DNA of 21,256 nucleotides from Oehlia diaphana (taxonomy: Eukaryota; Glomeromycota; Glomeromycetes; Glomerales; Glomeraceae), in assembly GCA_003833135.1 (NCBI GenBank), contig QZLH01001052.1, positions 12,017 to 33,272 of the forward strand. Reading direction: 5' to 3'. This document shows, piece after piece, positions 11,025 to 21,104 of the stretch. The notes under the pieces are model-generated. The model did not search any database and was not told where the DNA came from. It saw only the letters and a program-made list of their open reading frames with translations. Position numbers and translations under genes: made by a program. Each line of letters begins with the position of its first letter. Within the stretch, counting starts at the first letter, position 1.

Positions 11025-11656
11025 TATTCAACGTAAAAATAGACATAGAAAAAATCATTTCACTAAATCTGTATAGCATGTTATTAGAAAGTAAGTGCTT
11101 TGATATTAAAAACATAAAGTAAAAATGAAAATTATATATAAGGTCACAATAGCTATGAATATTCATAAAAGTATTTTAATTTTTTTTTATGAAAATTTTT
11201 ATAAAATTGTCAGTTATTTTATTTTATTTTTAATTTCCATGTGAACAAAGTCACAATACAAATTACAGGGACAAACTATTCGTAAGCCTAAAGTAATTCT
11301 AAACTAAATCGTGAACAAAACTGCCAAATTTAACAGTGCCACCCTGGTGTCGAAAAATAAACCTGTGGAGGGACTAATCTGAACACGTCCCGCCCACTAT
11401 GCATGAGAGTAAAAGGCTAAGGAAAGAAAAAACAAATCACGCACTAAAAAATCCTATTATTAAAACAAACTAAATATAAAAATTAAGCTCCGTGGTTTTC
11501 TTTTGACCGAAGTCACTACCTGTAAACACTGTTAAAGGTAGAATGTTTCACACTATTCTAAATTGTTTTGTAATGTTAATGAAGTAAATATATGTTACTT
11601 GTCTAGTGTAATTGCTGACTCATGTAGCGGACACTAGAAAATAAGGGCACTATTTG
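11025..11656. other. non-coding interval
   Basis: No gene can be supported. The stretch 11270-11430 is locally richer in G+C than its surroundings (CCACCCTGGTGTCG, GTCCCGCCCACTATGCATG) and looks like an eroded insertion or old exon, but no frame runs through it. A 12-bp palindrome, ATGAATATTCAT, lies near 11156-11167. Confidence 0.45.
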
Positions 11657-12438
11657 CTAGCTAACATTGGGGTCGGACAAAGTGTCAGCAGACGGACGTA
11701 TTTTCTTGTCTACTTGTAAAAATCTATAAGAATCTAGATTATAATTAACGTTAGTATCACGTTTGAGTGGTCTTGTTTCAATACGTTTTGTATTCTCTGA
11801 TGTAACGGAAATCTAGTTGATATTCTGCGTTAACATCGAAGTATCATAGCTCAAAATTTGCGAACTCTTTTTGAAGTGTGACCTTGCTTCTTGGTTGAAT
11901 TTTAGTCATCAAAGCGCGAAAAGATGACATCTTTTTGTGAAATTCGCTTTGATATTTGGTTAGATCAGACGTCATGCCTTTATACTGATCCAGTTTGTCA
12001 ATTGCTGTTCCATGAAACTTGGCATCGAGTTTAGTTTTTTCTAGAGCTATTGCGTCTAATCGTCGTTCTTCATTGCAGGCGAAAGTGAAAGAAAGGGACT
12101 AAATAATTGTAATCATTAGCATCAGGTAATGCATTACTCTTCTTGTATTTTAAATGTTTGATAAGTTTGTTGACGTATTGAGATTCAAGGAAAAGGAACC
12201 GATAACATTTCCCAGCTGCAAGTTTATTTACATTCATTCTGTTTATCAGGTTTGAAAACTTTCCTGCAACACCATTGGAATCTACGCTCCTGTTTGCGTC
12301 AAGTACTCAGTTTGTAATTCTTGAGATGTTTGAAATTTTTGAATCGTTTCCAATACATACATCATCGACCATTGGTAAGAACATCTTTCTTCCATTAGCT
12401 TGATGCTTCGATCCGGATGAAAACTTGAATATTTTCAT
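11657..12438 (-). pseudogene. unidentified decayed protein-coding gene (about 250 codons, two frameshifts, two stops)
   Basis: Successive minus-strand frames read as one protein-like chain. From ATG 12438-12436 the frame (MKIFKFSSGSKHQ...) meets TGA at 12309-12307, continues in frame for about 70 codons (including AAGKCYRFLFLESQYVNKL), and then shifts near 12085-12100. It resumes with NEERRLDAIALEKTKLDAK and a helical, charged segment to KEFANFE, and shifts again near 11846-11855. It crosses TAG at 11815-11813 and ends with KRIETRPLKRDTNVNYN...PNVS before TAG at 11659-11657. The middle part has coiled-coil-like heptads. I do not recognise the family. Composition is clearly coding-like (G+C above the flanks, few low-complexity runs). 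It could be a host gene or a transposon-borne protein. Confidence 0.5.
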
Positions 12439-12568
12439 GTGACGATTATGGCTGAGAAAGATTATGAATCTCAGATTTAAACAGACTATAATTTAGACCA
12501 ACATTAAAGTATTATTATCCCAAAAATTTATGCTAATTCTAGCTAAACTCATAGTTCCAGAGAAATTT

Positions 12569-12898
12569 AATGAAATTCAATCCGGATGAAAATCTGGATA
12601 AAACTGCTACGGATCGAAGCACTAGTTCTAACTTGTTATATAAATATGAGTGAAGAAATACGGTGTTTATGTAAAAGAAGTAAAAACTACAGTAATAATC
12701 TCTTGCAAAAATACTGTATTAGTACCATTACCATTCCAGTACCATTCTTTTATTCCTTATTTAAACAGTCAGCGAGTGGATTTTGGTCTCTCCAACAAAG
12801 CTATCTATAGTACTATTATAAACATTGTTATGTCAAAGAATCATAGATATGAAATTGTCAAAAAAGTGAACCAATATATTAAGGACAAAAAGATATGA
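12569..12898 (+). pseudogene. coding-like fragment of unknown identity
   Basis: Two overlapping plus-strand frames read sensibly in sequence: NPDENLDKTATDRSTSSNLL up to a stop near 12648, then from about 12650 an 82-codon frame (KKYGVYVKEVKTTVIISCKN ... VKKVNQYIKDKKI) ending TGA at 12896-12898. A single frameshift would join them. No domain was recognised. It lies about 420 bp upstream of the Crinkler-like remnant on the same strand and could be an upstream exon of it or an unrelated scrap. Confidence 0.22.
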
Positions 12899-13317
12899 AA
12901 CATCAAAGATTCGAAAGACTAAAGCAAAAATAAAAAGCAAAAATTAAAAACAAAAGCCAACCATTAAAAGATGTGAGCCAGAGTATAAAAAAAAACAAAG
13001 CCCAAAACCATCCCTATAAAATTTTATTCGTTATTTCTGTAAAAAATAATTCAAAATTTCGTGATATAAGGTTATTAACTATGGAAATATTAGCCTTTTA
13101 TGGAAATCAATGATGACATAATCATGGCGTAGTACTTAGAAATCAATAAAGCGTGTAAAGTTCGTGTTTAAGATCTTCTATACGCGTTAATTTTTCACCT
13201 TTTGATAAAAGATAAACATGATAAAATATCAAGGATATTCTGGTGAGCCTTGCAAAGCAAACAGCACTTTAATACAATAAAAAAATTTTCAGCTTATAAC
13301 TGAGATTTTAATTTTAG
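12899..13317. other. AT-rich spacer or intron-like sequence
   Basis: A/K-rich translations and no domain. It ends in a good polypyrimidine-poor but canonical acceptor (TTTTAG at 13312-13317) just before the recognisable Crinkler-like coding sequence, so part may be an intron of that decayed gene. Confidence 0.35.
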
Positions 13318-14313
13318 CGCTCGTCTCTTATTTAAGAAGTCAAGCAAAATGGTCATTTCGTGGATTCCTGGTTCTTTATCATGAAGTTATTGTTTCCTCA
13401 TCCTCTTCAAAAGACTGGCGTGAACTGAACAAAACCTGGGTTGACCGATTCTTAGGAGCTGCAAAAAAGTTATCGGATAAAAAAATTTTTGCAGATTTAG
13501 CAGAAAGGGTGCGTTTCTCATTTTGCAATGGAAGGGTAACTCCTAGTTTACGCTTATTCTGAGTTACCAGAGTTTTGCTCAGAAGAATTATTGTATCTTG
13601 AATTACTGGCGTTTTGCTAGGAGAATTACTGTATTTGACAGCTTGGTAACCACTCCAAGTCCTCAATATGGGCGCCCTAACTTTGTTGTTAATAAAGATT
13701 TACTGATTCTGGATGAGGAATCAATTATATTCTTTCCTTTATTATTACTAGATAAAAAATTGCACTGCTAACATTATTACTTTCACAACAGGTAAAATCA
13801 GAAAGTAAAGAGCATCGGTTAAAGCCATATTGGAAGGGAGTGATCACAGAGCATAAGATGGCAAGTAAATATATAAAATCTTATGCATAACTTACTAGAC
13901 TAAACCTACTTACTATTATAGGAATTCAAAAAGAGGAAACAAGAAAATAAAGAAAACGTTGGTAATAAATTTAATCAATACAACATATATTTTCTTTTTT
14001 TTTTTGTCTTTATTGTTAATGTCCTTATTGTTAATGTCCAAAATCTTAATAATAAAAATATTAAATTATACATTCTTACATCTTTTTGTAGATTTTCTTC
14101 TTCCCTCGGACTCTAAATTAGTGATATAATTAAGGTCTCTGGCAGTACCCATTCTTACAATATTTAATAGTACCGTATCCTAGTATCAGAAGTTGGGCAA
14201 CCAACGGAATTATCAGTCCAGATCAGAGAGATAAGTACTACTATGCAGATCCAGCAAAAACAAATACAGAATTACTGAATTCCATATTAGAGGGCAAATT
14301 TGTGGCACTTCAT

Positions 14314-14340
14314 GGCCCACGGTCATCTGGTAAAACAACA
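14314..14340 (+). other. Walker A motif (GPRSSGKTT) of the Crinkler-like pseudogene
   Basis: GxxxxGK[ST] is intact and sits directly after a beta-strand-like FVALH, as in AAA/STAND-type P-loop NTPases. The matching Walker B (hydrophobic stretch followed by DE) is about 300 bp downstream across one 67-nt GT-AG intron. Confidence 0.85.
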
Positions 14341-14396
14341 CGAGTGTATCGAATTATGCAGCAGTTGACGGAACATCATGACTGTTGCTGTTTCTA

Positions 14397-14463
14397 GTAA
14401 ATATTCTCTCAATAATTAATAACGTACAACTGTTGATATATGCTGATTGTTTTCTTTCTACAG
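14397..14463 (+). other. intron in the Crinkler-like pseudogene (67 nt)
   Basis: Donor TA|GTAAAT and acceptor TTTCTACAG|C join ...DCCCFY to FTLQNVNMDTN with matching phase, the expected P-loop ATPase order. Its intactness shows the gene was spliced before it decayed. Confidence 0.7.
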
Positions 14464-16032
14464 CTTTACCCTGCAAAATGTCAATATGGACACTAATGAA
14501 AAACGCTTCTGGCTTGATATAGGGAGAAGCTTACAAATATGTAATGATTCTTTTTTTAACCGTTTAGATACTATTGAGTCTGGAAGTGATTTTGCTGTTG
14601 CATTCAATGAATGGAAGTCTGTTGTTATCTTTATAGATGAGTTTGACAGATTGTACGGCGCAATTGACAAGGTTCGTGATGAATTCCTTGGTTGCTTCCG
14701 TACCATTAAACATGCCATGAGCATGAATGTGAATTATCCTTCCTTTCAGTAATCATTGTTGGTACTTTTGGAATCCTTGTGCTGAATTCAAGTAATAATT
14801 ATGATTCACCATTTAATGTTCGGGACCCTTTTCAGAATCCCAATTTATCCAAAGAGCAGGTGCAAAGACTTTTTAAAGAATTTGGATTGGAACATAAACT
14901 TAATGTGGAATCAGAAGTCATTGAAGACATATACTTGCAGACAAACGGGTATGTTTCATAGAGCAATTTTAAATAATTAAAATCTTACAAACTATCCTAC
15001 ATTTTATTTAATAGGCATGCTAGTATGGTATGTCTTTGCGGAAATTTAATCGAAAAGATTAAGTTACCAGATAATGATGATAATTTTAGTTTCGCATCCT
15101 GGAAAAATTTGTTATTCACGTCATTGAATAAAAACATTTATGGTTATGCTGTCTTTGAGAGGATGTTAACAGATCTGCTTAAGGAGGAATCAAGCCTACT
15201 GTAGACCTTTTACGATTGCAATTTTTGCCAAACTTCGGTCCAGTGACCATCACAAGATCCAAAGATTTGATCCATGCACATAACCTTTGTCATACAAGGA
15301 ATTTTGATAGTTGTAGAGGATCAAATCAACACTTTCATGGTGGCCTCACCACTCATACGTTCTGTGATCTTACGTTATGTACTACCAGATATCTTCAAGT
15401 TTTGTCCATCAACAGAAGTACCAAAACGCACAGATCACAGCATAGATATGCTTATAGCTCTAAGCGATGCTGTTCGTGTTTTTGATAAAGAAAATATAGA
15501 ATTGGCAGCTTTGCATTCATATAAAACAGCACAAGTGCCTGTTGGGGGATGTTCTAATGTATTGGTTCCTCGAGAAAGTGTATACCAACAGCAGCTTGCT
15601 GCCACTTTTACAAATTGGATATCATCAATAGGGTTCGAAGTTATGAGTCAATACCACATGACAAAAAGAAATAAACACTCTTATAGTGACTTGGTGATAA
15701 CGGCACCTTCAAGTTGGCCTGGCAAACCAACAGTAATACTTGAACTCCTTGCAACTTCAACTAGTAAAAAGGAATTGGATGAACATTTTGAACGAACTCT
15801 GAAATATTCCCAATTACTTAAGAGGAGTCTCTGTATTCGTGACATTTGGACGGTACATTTCACATGCGAAGATGAACCGAACCACCATTGGCCAACTAAA
15901 GAACAGCGAAAAAAAGGATTGAATGCTATAATGCTTTGGCATAATCGTAATTTCACAAGTGTTTATATGAGTGCTTGTTATAACGATGAAAATGGCAATA
16001 TGATAGAAATTACGAAGGAAAATATTATGTAA

Positions 16033-16213
16033 TATGAAATAGAAAATGTAAACTAGGCTTATAATCGCTACAGGTAGGTGATATAGTATTTATTTTAGGC
16101 TAATATAATGCCTTTATTATCCAAATTATGTCTAGGTTTAGCTAAAAGATCAGAGTTATAATTTATATTTTAACATTGATATGCTCTTGTAGATTTCAAG
16201 ACTTATGGATGTG
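16033..16213. other. 3' flank of the Crinkler-like pseudogene
   Basis: AT-rich, with no reading frame of interest. No clear poly(A) hexamer within the first 60 nt. Confidence 0.4.
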
Positions 16214-16539
16214 ATGATAAGAAATATTCGGCGAGAAAATTAATAATAAAAATATTTCACAACATCATTTCTTCCAACAAAGACAGATCTGAAACTTGTT
16301 GGATGCACTACAAAGTGCAGGAGAACATTGCATAAGTATGACACCTTTTGTTGCACACGTTAATTAAACATCATCTTTATTTTCTATTATTTTTGCTATC
16401 AAATCTAATAGAGGCTTTTACAAGAATACATTCAACCGGTATCAGTCGTTACATATGGGAACATTATTGATATTATGGGATGGTAAAACTATCAGAAAAT
16501 TATTACTGAAGCTCTTCGAAAAAATGTTTCAGAAGACCG
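16214..16539 (+). pseudogene. coding-like fragments of uncertain origin
   Basis: IFHNIISSNKDRSETCWMHY (about 16255-16315) runs to a stop near 16335 beside a possible GTATGA donor. After a TCTAATAG acceptor (~16413) the frame RLLQEYIQPVSVVTYGNI reads to TAG/TAA near 16483, followed in frame by NYQKIITEALRKNVSEDRS. It may be the upstream part of the LINE remnant that follows or a separate gene scrap. No domain was recognised. Confidence 0.25.
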
Positions 16540-17231
16540 CAGCAAAGACTCAGTCACGTGTTCTGGAAGAAAAGGAGGCTGAAGTAACAAAGAAAGAGCA
16601 AATATCAGATTACACACCAAAAGTTTCTATACGGGAAATTCAGACTTCAAAGTAACACTTTACCCACTTTAGATATATTCAATAAAAGAAATTTCCCTAA
16701 TTTAATATTTAATCGTTTGCTTTGCCACTCGGCGGAAGAAACTAATCAACACATCTGTGGCGTTGCCCCAATTTAAAAAACGCAATACAATCAGCTTTTA
16801 CACGCCTAGTACAACTTCTGGCAATGTTGGTCCAACTAAATGAGGATAACCTGCTCATTATGTCCATGACACAATTAAATATTCTCCTACTTTCAATTGG
16901 GCAAACCATTATTTACAGAGGCTTTTTTACTACTCCGATCTTATGTTATGATCTAACTAAAATCTTACAAGCACATATTTAATCACGCAAACAAATCATT
17001 ATCACTCCATTTAAATGTTTAGTATCCTCATGTTTGGAATGCAAACTAAATATTTGGAAACAACATTCCTTGCAATGGAAACAATGGAAACTGGCTCAGG
17101 GCCTAACAAAAAAACAATTTATTGATTACCGTAAAAATCACAACACGCCAGAAATTTTACGAATAGATACCAACGCATCATTCTCCTTGACTCAACGAAC
17201 AGGTCATCGATCACGCGTCAAGACTTTTTGA
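16540..17231 (+). pseudogene. LINE-type non-LTR retrotransposon, C-terminal tail of the RT/RNase H polyprotein
   Basis: HQKFLYGKFRLQSNTLPTLD, then FNRLLCHSAEETNQH, a one-base shift (~16755) and LWRCPNLKNAIQSAF. This is the N..C..C-like, ET..H.W.CP cluster that follows the RNase H domain in many fungal LINE proteins. Further frameshifts near 16865 and 16950-17030 lead to the basic C-terminus LECKLNIWKQHSLQWKQW ... RTGHRSRVKTF ending TGA at 17229-17231. RT and RNase H catalytic domains are absent from the window, so this is a 5'-truncated, mutated copy. 5' truncation is normal for LINE insertions. I saw no target duplication or clean poly(A) tail. Confidence 0.55.
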
Positions 17232-17517
17232 ATATTGTAGCCCTCAACATGATTTTAGGAATTATAAAAATCAAGTTGGCCTGCTCTTTATTTTATTTTC
17301 ATCCTCCAATTTTTTACATAGTTGATCGTTTTACCACCAATTAAACAGATGTGTCTTCTCTAATAGAAATAGTACGTGTATACTGTATAACTATTATCAT
17401 GTTCCATTTTATGTATAGTGCTTACCACTTATACTTTTATATCATGTCAAGAAATGGTTTTACCGTCCACTCTTTCTAACCTTTTCTTTTTATAGCTCTA
17501 GTTTTTCTTTCTTTTTT
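17232..17517. other. non-coding spacer
   Basis: AT-rich with pyrimidine tracts (TTTTTCTTTCTTTTTTTC near 17503-17520). It may include LINE 3' untranslated sequence. No gene is visible. Confidence 0.4.
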
Positions 17518-18293
17518 TCTTTTACAAATCTCTGATTCGTTCCTTATCGGTCGGGATAAGGAATGGGCTGCCATGCATTACACGAAGTTTCTTATTCAGA
17601 AAACACGTGACATTACGTTTTATGATTTTCCTTGGCATTGAAAGGAAGTTATACAGTATATGAAACTATAAGAGAAGTAAGTCATGTCGACAAATTTACG
17701 ATTAAACGATATTACAAATACAAGACGGTCAAGGCCAAACTCCACTTTACCAAAAATTATGGATATATTTAAGCGAGTATTTTTTTTTGAATTGTTTGAT
17801 CCAAGTTTGATGATACGAGATATACAAAAGAGAAGTTGTTGGCAAGCGATGAAAGATGATGGAGTAACAGACGGAAAGATAATTAAAGAACATATCGGCA
17901 AATACAGGGGTCATTTCGGTAAAGTAGTTAGGATTAACAAGCTTAAATATGTCCTTATTTACTTTAACAATGAGAATGATATGATGAACGCAATATATAA
18001 ATTGTCAACTGAAAAGTCAAGATGAAATAATTAGGAAGGATGTACTTTCAGAACCAAGAAGACTCCAATGGACGAAGCCAAATAATAATACAATCATCAA
18101 CAAACTATTGGAGGACAATGTAGCGGGTCTGACGGATTCAGGGAAAGATAAGGTTGAACATTTTAATGATTTGAACAAAGATTTCAGTAGCAGAATTAAG
18201 GAGGTTAATGGTAATCAAGATGTATTGAAAGATGTTAAAGTAAAGGAATCAGATGATTCAGAAGTTTTAAATGGTAACAAAAACGCATTATAA
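17518..18293 (+). pseudogene. remnant of an RRM-like nucleic-acid-binding protein (ORF1-like)
   Basis: Four consecutive frame segments read as one protein. GRDKEWAAMHYTKFLIQKTR with DITFYDFPWH runs to TGA 17639-17641; VYETIREVSHVDKFTIKRYY with KYKTVKAKLHFTKNY runs to TAA 17770-17772; FFFELFDPSL, then KYRGHFGKVVRINKLKYVLI with YFNNENDMMNA, runs to TGA 18023-18025; and a polar, acidic tail from QDEIIRKDVLSEPRRLQW ends TAA 18291-18293. The beta-alpha-beta layout of the first two segments and of the third suggests two RRM-like folds followed by a disordered tail, the plan of LINE ORF1-type or similar RNA/DNA-binding proteins. At least three frameshifts. The ATG at 17684 lies mid-protein in a shifted frame and is unlikely to be a real start. 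Confidence 0.45.
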
Positions 18294-18829
18294 ATGTGCA
18301 AGGTACCAGAAGAGAGGATAGCGATAGCAAATAGTTATATCAATAGAGTAGATAAATTTGTTTATTATTGTGTATCAAGTAAAAATGTGATTTCATAGTT
18401 GTGTACAATGACCGATCACACAGTAGGAAAAAAATATTTAGTGCTTCTTAGTTAACTGTTAAGGTTTGCTAACCTTCAAAAAGAAATATCTGAGAACTTT
18501 TTTGCTTTTAAAAAAATTATAATTTACTGTATTACAAAATAATGAATATTTTGCAATATAGAAAAAATATATGGTTCTTTCTAAATTCCTTGTTTTTTTT
18601 CTTTATTAGTATGGCAGAAATCATCAAAGTGATGACCGCAACATAGAAGTAAAAATACATCATATCAATAAAGCATCTATTTAATATAAATTTATTATTT
18701 TTATCTTATTTATCAGCATTATGTTTTCATTGAAATGGGATTGTGCAATCACTTTGTGTTAATTTCTGGTGTACTAGTCTATAAGCCACAGTATGCAACA
18801 TTATTTTTAATAATACATATGTAAAATAT
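18294..18829. other. non-coding spacer between convergent remnants
   Basis: AT-rich intergenic sequence between the plus-strand RRM-like remnant and the minus-strand kinase-Sel1 pseudogene. Nothing supportable was found. Confidence 0.5.
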
Positions 18830-18834
18830 TTATT

Positions 18835-20048
18835 TTTTTAATTCTTGTATTTTATTTTGAGCATCTTCATTTCCTTGTTTAGCAGATTGTCCATACCAAT
18901 GGATTGCTTGATCCATATTTTTTTCAATTCCATTTCTTTCTTTGTACATACGAGCAAGATTGTATTGTGCTAAATCATATTCTAAATCCGCTGCTTTTTT
19001 GTATAATTCAAATGCTTTTTGTTTATCAACCTAGGTTCCAATTCCATTAAGATAATAATACCCTAACATAGTTATTCCATTAAAATCTTTCCTGTACCTA
19101 TAGCTTTAAATAATTTAAAAGCTTTATTACAACTATTTTCCATACTTTCTCCATTCTTAAACGCGAGAGCCAAATTTAAAAGTGTCGCTTTTAGAAATAA
19201 TGTATATGCCTTTCGCTTATCAATACTAGTTCCAATTCCATTATCATAACAATACCCTAATAACATCGTTCCATCATAATGACCTTTTTCTGCTAATTTC
19301 TTAGGTAATTCTAAAGTTTTTTTATGATCTTTATCAGTTCCACAAGACTATACTGAGCTTCCAAATCATTTTTTCCGGCTAATTGTTGGTATAATTCAAA
19401 AGATTTAACATAGTCTTTATCAACACCTTCACCTTTTTCATACATATAAGCAATATTACGTTTACCTTCACTATACCCTAAATTTGCTGCTTTTTGAAAT
19501 AATTCAAAGGCTTTTTGCTTATTAACATTAGTTCCAGTTCCCTTATAATAACAAGTAACTAACATCATTATTCCCTCTACATTTCCTCGTTCAGCTAATT
19601 GATTAAATATTTCAAAAGCTTTATTAATATCTTTATCAACACCTATACCATTTTTATATGAAACTGCAATATTGTATTGAGCTATATAATGTCCTAAATT
19701 TGCTGCCTTTTCACACCAATAAATTGCCATTTTTAAATCTTTCTCATTATAATGAATAAGACTAATTTTAAATGCCCCTGCTGAAAAATTTTTATTAAAT
19801 ACTTCTTCAAAATATTTCATGGCTAACTTTTCATTTTTTACAATTCCATAACTAAATTGATAACATATTCCAACATAATATTGTGCTAATATATGACCTT
19901 GTTCTGATGCATTATTAAATAAATTAAATGCATCTTCATAATTTTTTCTTCTATGAATTCCTAAAAAATTAAAATAACCAAATAAAAAAATTGAATCTGG
20001 ATTATTTTGATTATTTATTAACCAAATACAAAGGTTTGTTGAAGTCAT
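18835..20048 (-). repeat. array of about ten Sel1-like repeats
   Basis: Roughly 36-residue units of the form A-x-Y-x-L-G-x-x-Y-x-x-G-x-G-V-x-x-D-x-x-K-A-x-x-x-Y-x-K-A-A-x-x-G recur along three reading frames (for example VDKDINKAFEIFNQLAERGN and NVNKQKAFELFQKAANLGY). Sel1 repeats form alpha-alpha superhelices used for protein binding. The array crosses two frameshifts and one TAG, so it cannot be translated whole. Confidence 0.9.
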
Positions 20049-21104
20049 ATTATGTTTCCTAAGATTATAATTAAAAATATGATTGTTTATTGTTGAATCT
20101 CTTCCTTCATTTTCTACATTAATAAGAAGTTCTACTATTTCACTAATTACTAAATTAAAATTCTTTCAGATGAAATATTTTCATTAATTTCATCTTTTGA
20201 TGATGATATATATAATAAATTAATACTATCAAAACTTTGAATAATCTGAGATAATTCATTACTTGAGAAGGTAGCACTAACATTGATATTATCACTTATT
20301 GAGTTAACATCAAGATTTAGTTGCATTTGATAATTTTCTGTTATTACGTTTTTCTTTGTAATAATTGATTGTAATCTTTCTACTACCTGATCTGAAGTTG
20401 GACGTTTATCTAGATCACCGTCCCAACATTCTAAATATATATAAATTTTTAATGAATTAAAACACTAATATCAATAAATAGTACTGTATTTATTATATTT
20501 TGTCACTTACGAGTATAAATTTTCATATAATCTTCGGGCGTATTAGGGATAGGACTCTCTCTAAGACCTTGTGATATATCTATAGCTAAACTGATATCAT
20601 AATCTTCACCTTCAGTATAAAAAGGTGGGTAACCACTAGAAATTTCCCATAATAATATACCAATACTATAAATGTCGCTCTTTTCATTTAATGTTGAATT
20701 ATTTTTCTTTTTAAATCTATTAAATTTTACAGGATCAATATAAGGAATAACTCCAAATATTTTTGATTGTTTTGAGGATGCATCAATTCTTTTTGACAGA
20801 CCGAAATCGGCTAATTTGATAGTGTTTTGATGAACCAATACATTACCGGAGTGTTATCTAAAAAGAATATATATGTACAGTATATTAATTTATGGAATAC
20901 GTCATAATTTCTTAAATTTATTTGAATTGGTTTAAAAGTAAATATTACCAAATCGCGGTGTACTAATTCCCTCGCTATGTAAGCATAATACAGCAAAAGC
21001 TAATTGATATGCCAAGTTATATTTATCATTCCAAGTAAGATTATGGAAGATTTTCTTCAAATAATTTCTAAGAGAACCACCATCGGCATATTCCATTACT
21101 AACA

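Larger units (their letters stand above)
13318..16032 (+). pseudogene. decayed Crinkler-like P-loop ATPase / PD-(D/E)XK-type nuclease gene
   Basis: Fragments in order: KDWRELNKTWVDRFLGAAKK with RFSFCNGRVTPSLR (13400-13560), stop TGA 13560-13562; DLLILDEESIIFF (~13697-13735); VKAILEGSDHR (~13820-13850); PYPSIRSWATNG and YYYADPAKTNTELL (~14172-14280); Walker A GPRSSGKTT (14314-14340); Walker B VVIFIDEFDRLY (14621-14656); QNPNLSKEQVQRLFKEFG; TNGHASMVCLCGN; and a 252-codon C-terminal frame ending TAA 16030-16032. Two introns remain (14397-14463 and about 14949-15014). Frameshifts are needed near 13640, 13820, 14160, 14745, 15195 and 15290. The C-terminus has YSDLVI (D near 15688), VILELLA (E near 15742) and HFERTLKYSQLL, the layout of Crinkler-associated restriction-like nuclease domains. 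Related intact proteins are thought to be nuclear NTPase-nuclease effectors or conflict proteins. No N-terminal Crinkler header was found. Confidence 0.8.

Noticed and set aside
13379..13666. 95-codon minus-strand ORF
   Set aside because: It is antisense to the recognisable Crinkler-like segment containing WRELNKTWVDRF on the plus strand.
15681..15956. 91-codon minus-strand ORF
   Set aside because: Shadow of the nuclease-domain frame; the minus-strand frames at 14458-14724 and 17620-17901 are likewise shadows of coding remnants.
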